In this document: one piece after another, positions 42,587-52,862 of the stretch
How positions within the stretch are numbered: the first letter of the stretch is position 1
How the letters are laid out: every line of letters begins with the position of its first letter
Assembly (NCBI GenBank): GCA_963797635.1
Contig: CAWCPZ010000009.1
Span: 124,001 to 188,000 of the forward strand
DNA: 64,000 bases
From: JAOUEA01 sp963797635
GTDB taxonomy: Bacteria > Actinomycetota > UBA4738 > HRBIN12
Direction of reading: 5' to 3'
Translations under genes and position numbers: made by a program
Notes under the pieces: model-generated
Database searches by the model: none
Told to the model about the DNA's origin: nothing
The model's input: the letters and a program-made list of their open reading frames with translations, nothing else

Positions 42587-43489
42587 ATGCTGGTGCGCGA
42601 GATCCCGACCGAGGTCCCGGTGGATCTGGCCCGCACGCTCTTCCCGCTCCGGCGCGGCACGGGCGATCCCACGATGCGGATCGAGCCGGGGTCGGTCTGG
42701 CGTGCGACGCGCACCCCGGACGGGCCCGCGACCATCCACCTGGCGTTGTCGGCCGCCACCGCCGCGATCCACGCGGAAGCGTGGGGCGAGGGCGCGGACT
42801 GGATCATCGAACGCGCGCCCGGACTCGCCGGCCTCGAGGATGACGCGAGCGCGTTCCATCCGCGCGATGACGTGATCCGCGATCTGCACCGGCGCATGCC
42901 CGGCGTCCACCTCACCCGGACCGACCGTCTGATCGAGGCCCTGATCCCCGCCGTCCTCGAGCAGAAGGTGGCGGGCGTCGAAGCCCGCCGCGCCTATCTC
43001 CGGATGACCCGCTCCCTCGCCGAACCGGCCCCCGGCCCCGCGGGCCTGCTCCTGCCACCCGACCCGGCGAGGGTGGCGACGCTCCCCTATCACGCGTTCC
43101 ATCCGTTCGGCCTGGAACGTCGGCGTGCCGAGACGTTGCGGTTCGCCTGCGCGAAGGCGCCCGCGATCGAAGCGCTCGCCGAGCGACCTCCCGCGGAAGC
43201 CCGGGAGTACCTCGGACGGTTCCCGGGCATCGGCGTGTGGACCACCGCCGAGGTGGCGCGCCTCGCCCTCGCCGATGCCGACGCCGTATCGGTGGGCGAC
43301 TACCACGTCCCCAACATGGTGACCTGGGCCCTGGCGGGCGAACCTCGGGGCACCGACGAGCGCATGCTCGAGCTCCTGGAGCCCTATCGCGGACAGCGCG
43401 GCCGGGTGCAGGTGTTGCTGGAGGCCGGCGGGATCACCGCTCCCCGTTTCGGCCCGCGGATGCGCACGCGAGCCATCGAACGGCTCTGA
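42587..43489 (+). CDS. AlkA-like HhH-GPD DNA glycosylase
   Basis: 300 aa from ATG 42587; the frame is open upstream over rlmN antisense sequence. The helix-hairpin-helix and catalytic Asp region reads RFPGIGVWTTAEVARLAL followed by ADAVSVGDYHVPN, with the Asp of the GPD motif. The DNA-facing LIEALIPAVLEQKVAGVEA is also characteristic. It should excise alkylated purines such as 3-methyladenine in base-excision repair. The N-terminal 100 residues resemble the AlkA beta domain only loosely. Confidence 0.82.
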   Translation: MLVREIPTEVPVDLARTLFPLRRGTGDPTMRIEPGSVWRATRTPDGPATIHLALSAATAAIHAEAWGEGADWIIERAPGLAGLEDDASAFHPRDDVIRDLHRRMPGVHLTRTDRLIEALIPAVLEQKVAGVEARRAYLRMTRSLAEPAPGPAGLLLPPDPARVATLPYHAFHPFGLERRRAETLRFACAKAPAIEALAERPPAEAREYLGRFPGIGVWTTAEVARLALADADAVSVGDYHVPNMVTWALAGEPRGTDERMLELLEPYRGQRGRVQVLLEAGGITAPRFGPRMRTRAIERL

Positions 43490-43530
43490 CCGGCACCGTG
43501 AGCCCTCGCCAGGCACGCTAGGGTTGGTCG

Positions 43531-44040
43531 ATGGATGCCGAGAGCTTGCTTGCCTTCGTCCGGTTCCACGCCTGGGCGAACGACCGCATCATGACGACGG
43601 CTGCCGGCCTGTCGGAAGAGGAATTCCGCAGGGCGGCGCTCCTCGACCATGGCACCGCGTTCCAGACGCTCCGCCACCTCGTCGACGTCGACTGGAGCTG
43701 GCGCGAGTTCTGCACCGGCAACGACATCGGCCAGGCCTACGTGTGGGACCTCGGGTTCGTGCTCGACGATCTGCCGGCGATCCACGCGTTCAGCCTGGAG
43801 GAGGACGACCGCCTGCGGAGCTACGTGGAGTCTCTCGGCGATGCAGGGCTCAACGAGCCGATGAAGTTGAGCGAGGACCCGGACGACGTGGTGCCGCGGT
43901 GGTTGATCCTCGCGCACGTCGTGAACCACGGGACCCAGCACCGCAGCGAGCTGGCCCGTTACCTCACCGAATGCGGGCACTCGCCGGGCGAGCTCGACCT
44001 CGTTGACGCTCCCCGACTGCCATGGCCGGTCGAACGGTAG
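43531..44040 (+). CDS. DinB/YfiT-like four-helix metalloprotein
   Basis: 169 aa. The His triad typical of DinB-like proteins is visible: LRHLVDVDWSW near residue 55 and HVVNHGTQHRSELARYL near residue 130. The start MDAESLLAFVRFHAWANDRI is the standard first helix. These proteins bind a divalent metal; some are thiol-dependent (mycothiol or bacillithiol) S-transferases. Its 3' end overlaps the start of an inositol-monophosphatase-like gene by 19 bp, suggesting cotranscription. Confidence 0.85.
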   Translation: MDAESLLAFVRFHAWANDRIMTTAAGLSEEEFRRAALLDHGTAFQTLRHLVDVDWSWREFCTGNDIGQAYVWDLGFVLDDLPAIHAFSLEEDDRLRSYVESLGDAGLNEPMKLSEDPDDVVPRWLILAHVVNHGTQHRSELARYLTECGHSPGELDLVDAPRLPWPVER

Positions 44041-44871
44041 GCGCCGACCCGTTGGCCGACGAACCCGCCGTCGAAGGCTTGCAACCGGCGACCGCGATCG
44101 CCATCACCGCCGTCCGTCGAGGACTCGACCTCGCCCTGAGCCGAGTGGGCGCGGACGAGATCACCTCCAAAGGTGGCCGCGATCTCGTGACGGCGACCGA
44201 CACGGCCGTCGAGGATGCGATCCGATGCCATCGTCGAGGGTGAGATCGCCGCATCCGGTCGTGGGCGAGGAGCGCGGCGGCGAGGCTCCGGCCGACGGGT
44301 CCTCGTACTGGCTCCTCGATCCCATCTGCGGCACCCGCAACTTCGCGTCCGGGATCCCCCTGTACTGCGTCAACCTGGCGCTGGTCGAGGGCGATGAGAT
44401 CAGCCTCGCCGTCGTCGGGGATGCATCGGTCGGCGAGATCCTGGTCGCCGAGCGTGGCCATGGAGCGTGGGCGATCGGCCGCGAAGGCCAGCGTGAGCTG
44501 AGCACCAGCGGAGCAGAGCCAGACGATCATCGTTGAGTCGGGAACGGCAGCCGGCCCGAGCCGCGAACATGCCGCGCGGTTCGCGCATGACGCCATCCGA
44601 GAGCGATCGCTGGGACATCCGCAACCTCAGCAGCACGCTGTCGTCGGCGTACGTCTCCGCCGGCCGGATGGCTGCGTATGTGCTGTTCTCCGGCTCGGCG
44701 CTCCACACGGGGGCGGGCACCCTGCTCGTTGCCGAAGCGGGAGGAACCGTCTCCGACATCGAGGGCGCGCCATGGACCGTTCGGTCGGACTCGCTCCTCG
44801 CCAGCGCGAACCCGGAGCTTCATGCGGAGCTCCTCCACATGGCGCAAGCGACCGCGGGGGACGCATCGTGA
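44022..44871 (+). pseudogene. Inositol monophosphatase-like gene, two frameshifts and altered catalytic motif
   Basis: Three frames together make one IMPase-like protein of about 280 aa. From ATG 44022: GADEITSKGGRDLVTATDTAVEDAI. Then about 44225-44530: WLLDPICGTRNFASGIPLY, LVEGDEISLAVVGDASVGEI. Then to TGA 44871: GAGTLLVAEAGGTVSDIEG. In active enzymes the metal motif is DPIDGT and the later one WDxAAG; here it is DPICGT and ALHTGAG, so at least two metal-binding Asp are lost in addition to the frame breaks. Unlike the other shifted genes, residue loss suggests genuine degeneration or a repurposed paralog. The TGA overlaps the GTG of the next gene. Confidence 0.7.
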
Positions 44872-45764
44872 CCCACAGGGTGCTCCTGGATGTCTCGAGT
44901 TTGACCTACCGGGCGTACTTCGCGATGAAGGACGCCGGCATCGTCTCGCCCGCCGGGGAACCGATGGGAGCGGTGAGCGGCTACCTCGACATGGTGGCGC
45001 GGCTGCTCCGTTCCCGCCATCCCGACGAGGTGGTGCACGCCTACGACCACGACTGGCGCCCGGTCGCCCGCACCCAGATCTATGCCGGCTACAAGTCGGA
45101 GCGTCCGCCCGAACCCGAGGACCTCACGCGGCAGTTCGCGTTGTTGCGCGAGGTGCTCGACTTCACCGGGATGACCCAGGCGCACGCCCCGGACTGGGAG
45201 GCCGAGGACGCGATCGGCAGCTTGATCACCGTGTCCGATCCCGCGGACCGCAACGAGATCGTGAGCGGCGACCGCGACCTCCTGCAGCTCGTGCACGACC
45301 CCGACGTGAAGCTCCTCTACACGCTCCGAGGCGTCAGCGAACTCCACGAGTTCGATGAAGCGGCCGTGCTGGAGAAGTACGGCGTCCCGGCTTCTCGCTA
45401 CGCCGAGTTCGCGATCCTGCGGGGCGATCCTTCCGACGGGCTGCCCGGCGTGCTCGGTGTGGGCGAGAAGACGGCGCGGGCGCTCGTGCAGACCTATCCC
45501 GACATCGATGCGATGATCGCCGACGCGGCGAGCGCTGCCCCCGCACCCGGTCCGCTGAAGGGGAAGCCGGCGCTCCGCGCGAAGCTGCGCGACGCCGCCG
45601 ACTACCTCGCGTCGATGCGCGAGCTCGTCCCGATCAAGACCGATGCGGCACTCGACGTGTGGGCCGGCGACCGGTGGGACGAGGCGTTGAAGGGGCTGGC
45701 CGAGGAGCAGGGCGTCAAAGGTGCGGCCCAACGGCTGCTGGCCGCGCTCGACAGCTACCCGTAG
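44868..45764 (+). CDS. 5'-3' exonuclease (PolI N-terminal/FEN-like), stand-alone
   Basis: 298 aa from GTG 44868, overlapping the upstream TGA by 4 bp. Metal-site motifs: LLDVSSLTYRAYFAM, GYKSERPPEP, WEAEDAIGSLI, IVSGDRDLLQLV, and the helix-hairpin-helix GDPSDGLPGVLGVGEKTA. All acidic residues expected for the T5/FEN fold are present. There is no polymerase domain, so it is one of the actinobacterial stand-alone nucleases that process flaps or RNA primers. The TAG interlocks with the stop of the convergent coiled-coil gene. Confidence 0.88.
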   Translation: MTHRVLLDVSSLTYRAYFAMKDAGIVSPAGEPMGAVSGYLDMVARLLRSRHPDEVVHAYDHDWRPVARTQIYAGYKSERPPEPEDLTRQFALLREVLDFTGMTQAHAPDWEAEDAIGSLITVSDPADRNEIVSGDRDLLQLVHDPDVKLLYTLRGVSELHEFDEAAVLEKYGVPASRYAEFAILRGDPSDGLPGVLGVGEKTARALVQTYPDIDAMIADAASAAPAPGPLKGKPALRAKLRDAADYLASMRELVPIKTDAALDVWAGDRWDEALKGLAEEQGVKGAAQRLLAALDSYP

Positions 45765-48700
45765 AAGGCGCCCTCGTCGCCGCCGCGCTGCCGCTTGCGG
45801 GCGGCGGTCCTGGCCAACCGGCTGCGGAGGCTCGGCTCTGCCGCCGGCTGGTCCTCGAGATCGGTGTCGGCCTCCTCGGACGGACCGCTCGGGTCGTGCA
45901 TCGACGGTTCATCCGGTGGGGACTCGCGCGAAGGCCGGTCACCGTCGAGTTCGACCCCGTGACGCATCGCCGTGAGATCGGCTTCGAACCGCGCGGCTCG
46001 TTCCTGCGCGTCGTGCATCTTCGTCATCGTCGATGCGAGCTGCGTCCGGAGCCTTTCGACCTCGTCTCGGAGCTCCAGCTCCTCGGGCGTTTCCGACGGG
46101 AGTTGGCCGTGCTGTCGCGCCGCGGTGACGAGCGCCTGCGCGGATTCGGTCTGGGCATAGGCGTGGCGGAGGCGTTCCGACATCTGGTCGAGCTGGTCCC
46201 GAAGGCTCTCGACCTCGGCATTGAGCTCAGCCGCATCCTGCCCGCCGCCCTCCGGGGCCGAGCCCGACAGCAACCCTTCGGGCTCGGAACCGGTCTTACG
46301 GCGCACCGCATCCACAGCGGCAGTACGCGCCTCCTCGACGGCCGCCTCGGCCTCCGATCGCGCCTTCTCGATCGCCTCAGCCGCCTCGGCGACCGCGGTT
46401 TCCGCAGCGGCACGGGCCTCCGCCGCCTCGGCTTTGAAGGCTTGCGCCGACGCCGTCGCCTCGGCGGCGCGCATCTCGAGGTGGCCCATCGACCGCTCGG
46501 ATTCCTGTAGCGATTCCTCGGCGGCCGCCGCGCGGGTCGCCGCCGCGGAGGCGGCGGTCTGCGCCTCAGCGATCGCGGCATCGGCCTGAGCGGCGGTGGC
46601 CTGCGCGGCGTCCAACGCTTCCTGCTGCTGGTTGAACTTGCGTTCGAACGCCCTGGCCCGGCCATCGGCTTCGGCCATCTCGGCTTCGAGCGCCGCGAGA
46701 CGTTCGCGAGCACCGGTTCGTGCCTGGTCGACCTGGGCTTCGGCGGTCTGCTGCAGGGCGGCGCGGTGCGACTCGATCTCCCGTTCGGCGGCGCTCGGCC
46801 CGCGCCTCGGCGGCGGCGATGGCCGCCTCGGCCCGGTCGGCCCGCGCGCGCTCGAGCACGAGCGCTGACTCGGCCCGTTCGGTGGCTTCGCGCACGGTGG
46901 CTTCGCCCCGCTGCGTCGCCTCGCGCACGGTGGCTTCGGCGGCATCGAGGGCGGCTTGCAGATCGGCTTCGGTGGAGGTGCGCACGGCGATCTCGGCGTG
47001 GAGTTCGGCGACGCTGCTCTCGAGCGCGCGTTGCTCGTCGGTGGCGGCCTGCACCTGTCCGCGGAGCGTCTCGGACGCGGCCTGCGCCGATGCCGCCTGC
47101 GCGAGCGCCGCGGTGACCTCGTCGCGAGCGGTCGCGAGTTCGCCGCGGAGGCTCGACCGTTCCTCTTCCGATGCTTCCAACCGCTGCCGGATGACGGCGG
47201 CCTCCTGTTGAACGGCGCCGACCTCCTCCCGGTGGGCGGTGGCCACCTCGCGTTCCGCGGCCTCGGCCTCCGCGCGGATGGTCTCGGCCTCCGCGCGAGC
47301 GGCATGGAGCTCTCCGCGCATGGCTCCGATCTCGACGCGGATCGTTTCGGTCTCCTGTTCGGCGGACTCGGCAGCAGCGCGAGCGGCCTCGATCTCCGCT
47401 CGCGCGGCCTCGGCCTCGCGCCTGGCCCGGTCGGACTCCTCGCTGGTGAGGCCGACCTGTTGCCGTGCCTGCTCCGCCTCGAGCCGAAGCTCAGCGAGAC
47501 TCAACTCGTAGCGTTGCCGGACCTGCTCGATCTCGGTGCGGGCGTCCTGGGTCTCGGTGCGGGCGGACTCGGCGTCGGCTCGAGCGACCTCGGCCGACTC
47601 CACGGCGGCCCGGAGTTCCTCCTGCGCAGCGTCGCGCTCTCGCTGCGCGGCCTCCGCCCGCTCTCGGACCGCATCCGCGTCGGCGCCCACGCTCTCCAGC
47701 TGGGTCCGCATCGCGTCCGCTTCACGTCGCGCGGCAACCACCTCGGCGCGAACGGCCTCGATCTCTGCACGGGCCGCTTCGGCCTCGGCGCGGGCGGTCT
47801 CGGCCTCGGCACGGGCGGTGGAACCGGCAGCGTCGGCCTGCGCGCGGGCGGACTCGGCCACCTCGCGCAGGGCTGTGATCTCCGCGCGTGCGGCGTCGGC
47901 CTCCTCATACGCGGTCGCGGCCGCTGCACGTGCCATCTCGGCGTCGGCGCGGGCGGTCTCGGCCTCGGCACGGGCGGTGGAACCGGCAGCGTCGGCCTGC
48001 ACGCGGGCGGACTCGGCCACCTCGCGCAGGGTCGCGACCTCCGCGCGCGCGGCCTCGGCCTCCTCACGCGCGGCCTCGGCCTCCTCACGCGCGGTCGCGG
48101 CCGCTCCACGTGCCGCTTCGGCTTCTTCGCGTGCGGCGACCAACTGCTCGGTGGCGGCCTCGCTCCGGCGGCGAGCATCCTCCGCAGCCTCCGAGGACCC
48201 TTCCTTCGACGCGAGGGCCGACGTGAGCTCGGCCTCGAGCTCGCCGACCCGGTCGGTGGCTTCCCGCGCGAGCGTCTCCAGTTCCTGCGTGCGCTCGGCC
48301 GAAGCGGCGAGCTGACCGGTGAGCTCGTCGGCGCGCTCGGCTCGCGATCGGGCCAGCGCCAGTTCCTTCTCGAGTTCGGCGGCACGGTGCTCGGCTTCGG
48401 CGAGACGGGTGTCACGGGCGGACAACGTGGCGCCGGTTTCCTCGGCGGTCGATTCCGCCCGGACCGCGCGTGCTTCCAACTCTTGGATCGTGCGTTCCGC
48501 TTCGGTGGCCCGTGCCTGTGCCTGGTGCGCGCTCGTCCGCAGCTCGGCGGCTTCACGCTCGGCCTCGGTGGCACGGATCTTCGCGGCGCCGAGTTCCACG
48601 TCGCGTTCGGCGGCACGCCGCTCGGTCTCATCCGAGGATTCGAGCGCCCGGGATGCGCGGTCATGCTGCTGGGTCAGTTCGGCTTCGAGCTCGGCGGTGC

Positions 48701-50165
48701 GGCCGCGCTCCTCCATGAGCTGGCCTTCGAGCTGGGCGATCAGCGTCGCGGCGTTCGAATCCGTCGCCTCGACCTGGCCGAGTCGCGTCTGGAGATCCGC
48801 CACCTGCTCCTCGGCGGCACGGGCGCGTTCCTCCGCGTGGCGGAGCGCTTCGGTGTTGGCTTCGACGTCGGCTTCCGCGTTCCCGGCTTCTGCTTGGAAC
48901 GCCTCGAGCTTCGCGTTGGCCTGCGATGCGTGCGCACGGGCGTTGGCGACCGCCGTTTCGAGCTCCTGCACCCGGGCCTCGAACCCCAAGAGCTTCTGCT
49001 CGGTATCGGCGGCCTTGCGCACCTCCTGCTGCGCGCGATCGTTCGCCTGGGCGAGCTCGGTGCGCAAGGCGACCAGCTCGTGGGCGTCGACGGCGGGCCC
49101 GGCATCAGCGGACGGCGCGGCGGCCTTCGCCGCTTCGAGTTCGCTCACCTTGGCTTCGAGATCGCGGACCCGCGATCGCGCCTGGTCGGCATGGTCCCGC
49201 TCCTCGCGCGCCTGCTGCTCCAGCTCGCGGAGTCGTGCCTGTGCCGCGGGGTCGTTGGCGGGTGCGGCTTCGGCGACCGCCTTGCCCACGCGGGCTTCCT
49301 CGAGCGCGGCTTCGAGCTCGGCGATCTTGCGACCGGCGTTCTCGTCGGCGCTGGAGACCTGGGTGCGGAGCTGACCGATCTGCCGCTCGAGCTCGTCGCG
49401 CTTGGTTTCGGCATCCTCCGCACGAGTCTCGGCACGGGCGAGTTCCTTCATCGATGCCGTCGCGCCACGGCGGCCTGCGCCGTCACCGGACGCGGCTTTG
49501 GCGGCGCGGCGGCGTCCGGCCGAGACGAACCCACCGTCACGGGACACGCCGATCGGCAAGGTCGCCACGACCGCCAGCAACAGGAACAGGATCGCTCCGG
49601 CGATCGCGACCATCCGGAGCAGCGACCACGGCGAAGCGACGCGTTGAGCGATGGGCTGGTAGCCCTGATCCACCTGGACGGCCCCGAGCGCGTCGGGTCC
49701 GCCGAGACGGAGGGGAACGTAGGTCTGGTAGATCTCGCCGTCAGCGCTCAGCACCGAAACGGGCTTGCCGCCTCCGGTGGTGGCGACGGCGATCGAGGGG
49801 AAATCGCCCAGGAGCTCACCGGGTTGGTCGGCGGCGTCGGTCGAGAACAACAGGTCGCCTTCGGGCGACCACACGCGGATGCGGAACACCGTGCCGTCTG
49901 CCAACACCCCTCGCTGCAAACGGTCGAGCAGGTCGCGGCCCTGGCCGCCGTCGATCACCGCTTCCGTATCGGAGGTTTCGAGCACCGAGGCGACGCCGGC
50001 CGTGGCCAATCCCTTCGCCGTGGCCTGGGCGTCGATCCGGCTCTGTTCCAGGGCCTTGGCGCCGAAGACCCCCACGGCGAAGAACGCTGCGACGCAGACC
50101 ACGGTGAGCACGATGAACGTGCCCCGTCGTCGGCGGAGTGCCACCATCGCGAAACCGCTACTCAC
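45755..50165 (-). CDS. Giant membrane-anchored coiled-coil protein, one frameshift
   Basis: About 1,470 aa, starting at GTG 50165 with GAGGG upstream. Residues 15-37 form TM1 (FIVLTVVCVAAFFAVGVFG), about 40-175 an extracytoplasmic sensor-like domain (FRIRVWSPEGDLLFSTD, EIYQTYVPLRLGG), and about 180-205 TM2. From about 235 to the end it is almost pure Ala/Glu/Arg heptad coiled coil, including two near-identical 53-residue repeats. The frame shifts once near 46790 and continues as AEREIESHRAALQQTAEAQ through a more varied tail to RQRGGDEGAFYG. The topology resembles a receptor with a very long cytoplasmic rod but no HAMP, kinase or methyl-accepting motif. A cytoskeletal, polarity or chromosome-tethering role is plausible; no family is known to me. 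Confidence 0.78.
47786..48103 (-). repeat. Two 159-bp in-frame tandem repeats in the coiled-coil gene
   Basis: GAACCGGCAGCGTCGGCCTG recurs at 47821 and 47980, and similarity extends from about 47786 to 48103, giving two 159-bp units. Each encodes 53 residues including LREVAESAR and QADAAGSTARAEAETAR. The period divides by three, so rod length can change by repeat number without breaking the frame. Confidence 0.8.
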
Positions 50166-50291
50166 GCATCCCTCGGTTCATGCCAGGCCGGTTGCTCGTT
50201 GCTCTCACGGTGTTCTTCGGCCTATCCGGGGGTGACCCTGAGCCCTAGGTTCGTTGCGATGGGCCGGATGCCCACCTAGGCTCGCCGCGGG

Positions 50292-51237
50292 TTGAAGCGC
50301 TCACGAACGTCCCGCCCGAACCTGCTCGCCGTCTCCGCGGTGATGTTCCTGCTCGCCACGGCCTGCGAGACGCCCGGGACCGCGTCCGGATCGGCGACCT
50401 GCAAGCAGGGAACGACCAGGGTCACGGTCTTCCAGGGCCCCAGCGGACACTGCCTGCCGCGGGACCGGTTGGTCGAATACCGGTGCGACGGACAGGCGCC
50501 TGAGATCGTGATCGACGCGGGCAGCGCACGCGAGCGCCGCTTCCTCGGGGGAGGGTTCGCGACGCGGATCAGCCGATCTGCCGACCGGCGCGCAGGTGCT
50601 GGGGGTCGGCGACGGGACCCAAGCGGTCGTGCTGCCCGACGCCGACCAGTGGCTGTTCACGGTGAAAGGGACCGAGGTGCAGCGCTGGCTCGCCTTGCCG
50701 CCGGCCGAGACCGTGACGGGCGGCGGCCCGACGGCGTTCATGATGGGCGACTCGATCCTGGACGGAGGGCAGTACGCGATCGCGGCGGCCCTGCCCGATT
50801 GGACGCTCGGCGTCGACGCCCTCAACGGCCGTGGATCGGTCTCGGGGGTCTCGATCGCCGAGGCGCAGGCGGGGGCCGGCAACGACGCCGTGGTCGTCGA
50901 ACTGGGCACCAACGATCAGTCGCCCGAGGCCTTCCGCGAGCACGCGCAACAGATCCTGTCCGCCTTGAAGACGACGCCGTTGGTGCTGTGGCAGACCGTG
51001 CAGGGTCCGGTCGGCGTGGTGCAGGCCGAGGGCGTCAACGCCGCGATCCGCGAGTTGGTCGGCTCGCGGCCCACGGCGGCGATCGCCGACTGGGCCGGGC
51101 TGGTGGGAGAAGAGGAGCTGTCCTACGACGGCGTGCACCCCGACCTCGGGCACGAGGACGCCATGGCCAGGGTGGTGGCGCCGATGCTCACCCGTTGGTG
51201 GAACGCCACCACCGCCGACGAGCCCGGCTGCATCTGA
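50292..51237 (+). pseudogene. SGNH/GDSL-hydrolase-like lipoprotein, one frameshift
   Basis: The N-terminus from TTG 50292 has a lipoprotein signal (LLAVSAVMFLLATAC) and a Cys-containing domain to about residue 92. The frame shifts near 50570. The second part holds an SGNH hydrolase: FMMGDSILDGG (block I Ser), VVVELGTNDQ (block III Asn) and YDGVHPDLGHED (Asp/His). Repaired length is about 315 aa. Such enzymes de-O-acylate sugars or hydrolyse esters outside the cell, which would complement the acyltransferase at 37-38.6 kb, but there is no direct link. The TTG start is chosen as the only in-frame option before the signal. Confidence 0.72.
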
Positions 51238-51246
51238 GTTCGTCGT

Positions 51247-52326
51247 TCAGCCGGTCAACCGGTAGAACCGGAACCCGTCGTGCTCGATCGGGAGGACCTC
51301 CATGTCGCTGAACCCCGCCTCGAGCGCATACAACCGCAGGGTCGAGGGCCGCATCACGGTTCCCGTCCCGGACGCTCCCTCGGACGACATCGCATCGATC
51401 AGGCACACCGTCGTCGAGAAGCCATAGAGGTAGCGCTCGACGTCGTCGCCGATCGCACCGAAGGTCTCCGCGGAACGCTCGTCCATCACGACGACCGTGC
51501 CGTCGGGCCCGCGGAGCCGCCGCATCGACCGGAGGACCTCGACCGGGTACGGCAGGTCGTGGATGCATTCGAACGCGGCGACGAGGTCGAAGCGCCCCTC
51601 CCCCTCGACCAGCGCCGCGTCATCGACGTGGAAGCGCACGCGATCCTGCAGGCCGAGTTCGGCCGCGTTCGCGCGGGCGGTCTCGACCGCGGGTTCGTCA
51701 GGATCGAACCCGTCGACGGACGCCTCCGGGTAGGCCAGGGCCATCGCGATCGAGGACCACCCGTGGCCACATCCCACGTCGGCGACCCGCCCACCCGCCT
51801 GCAACGCGGCATGCACATCCGGGATCGCCGGGAACCAGTCGCTGCCCAGCAGCCGGAGGAACGTGGCCCGGTTGACGTCCCCCTGCGATTCGCGCATGTC
51901 GGGGCCGAACTCGTCCCAGCTGACGCCGCCCCCCGACCGGTAGGCCTCGACCACCTCGGGAAGTCTCGTGCCCGCGGACGCGACCTGCCGGGCCGCCGGT
52001 GCCAGGTAGCGGAGGCTCTCGGTGTCCGTGAGCACCTCTTCATGTCCGGGCGGGAGGGCGTAGCGCCGGGCGGTGGGCTCGGCCCCGACATCGTCGACGG
52101 ACAGGTAGCCCGTGGTCACCTGTTGTTCGAGCCATTCACGGGTGTGCCGTTCGGCGGCCCCGACCCTGGCGGCGAGCTCCACCGACGTCGCCGGACCGTC
52201 GGCCGCGAGCGCCCGGTAGTAGCCGAGGCGGTCTCCGATGTAGACGGCATAGATGTCGAAGGTCTCCAGTACCGCCCCGAAGATCCTGCCCGCAAGGGCG
52301 TCCGCCGCCGCGTCACGATCGGTCAT
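51247..52326 (-). CDS. SAM-dependent methyltransferase with N-terminal winged-helix dimerisation domain
   Basis: 359 aa from ATG 52326, with GGAGGAAGGA upstream. The N-terminal 100 residues form a helical winged-helix region (LGYYRALAADGPATSVELAA; REWLEQQVTTGYLSV). The Rossmann methyltransferase core has motif I VADVGCGHGWSSIAMA, SVDGFDPDEPAV and FDLVAAFECIHDL. This layout is common in O-methyltransferases and in uncharacterised actinobacterial class I enzymes. No pathway genes surround it. It converges with the SGNH hydrolase gene after 9 bp. Confidence 0.83.
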   Translation of the reverse strand: MTDRDAAADALAGRIFGAVLETFDIYAVYIGDRLGYYRALAADGPATSVELAARVGAAERHTREWLEQQVTTGYLSVDDVGAEPTARRYALPPGHEEVLTDTESLRYLAPAARQVASAGTRLPEVVEAYRSGGGVSWDEFGPDMRESQGDVNRATFLRLLGSDWFPAIPDVHAALQAGGRVADVGCGHGWSSIAMALAYPEASVDGFDPDEPAVETARANAAELGLQDRVRFHVDDAALVEGEGRFDLVAAFECIHDLPYPVEVLRSMRRLRGPDGTVVVMDERSAETFGAIGDDVERYLYGFSTTVCLIDAMSSEGASGTGTVMRPSTLRLYALEAGFSDMEVLPIEHDGFRFYRLTG

Positions 52327-52433
52327 GTCTGTTCCTTCCTCCCGTCGTCCGGACGAGCCTAGTCGGGCGAGCGCGCCCGGGTCTCCTCGCACGTTCGGCG
52401 GATGCCGGCCACGGTGTGTGCCAGGATTCGGGC

Positions 52434-52862
52434 ATGCCGGCCAAGCGTGTGGAGGAGCTGCTGCAGGATGCCCGCGCGCGGTTGCAGCGCATCACCCCCG
52501 AGCAGGCACACGCCGAACAGCGTGACCATGGCGCGTTGATCGTCGACACCCGCACCTTCGAGCAGCGGCGCGCGCAAGGGTTGATCCCGGGGGCGCTGGT
52601 GATCGATCGCACGGTGTTCGAGTGGCGGCTCGACCCCGCGGGCGAGCACCACGTGGCCGGCGTCACCGACCACGACGTGCGCATCATCGTGATCTGTCGT
52701 CAGGGCTACAGTTCATCGCTGGCCGCGGCCTCGCTGCACGATCTCGGTCTGGTCCGGGCCACCGACGTGATCGGCGGGTTCGACGCCTGGCGAGCCGCCG
52801 GCCTGCCCGTCGAGGCCTTCGATCCGGAGACCTACAGACCCTCGCCGATCGACACCGACTGA
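52434..52862 (+). CDS. Single-domain rhodanese-like protein
   Basis: 142 aa from ATG 52434. The rhodanese fold is seen in ALIVDTRTFEQRRAQGLIPGA and the active-site loop VICRQGYSSSLAAASL, whose Cys would carry a persulfide; IGGFDAWRAAGLP is the usual C-terminal segment. It could be a sulfurtransferase or persulfide carrier. Its last 31 bp overlap the convergent EamA transporter. Confidence 0.88.
   Translation: MPAKRVEELLQDARARLQRITPEQAHAEQRDHGALIVDTRTFEQRRAQGLIPGALVIDRTVFEWRLDPAGEHHVAGVTDHDVRIIVICRQGYSSSLAAASLHDLGLVRATDVIGGFDAWRAAGLPVEAFDPETYRPSPIDTD

Noticed and set aside
47786..48103. Repeat array that could be mistaken for CRISPR
   Set aside because: The units are 159 bp, in frame, adjacent without unique spacers, and encode coiled-coil protein.
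46956..50279. A continuous 1,107-codon plus-strand frame opposite the coiled-coil gene
   Set aside because: It is the mirror of a GC-rich, Ala/Glu/Arg-rich gene. Its translation is Gly/Leu/Arg low complexity with no ribosome site or domain, and the minus frame has a clear signal anchor and heptads.
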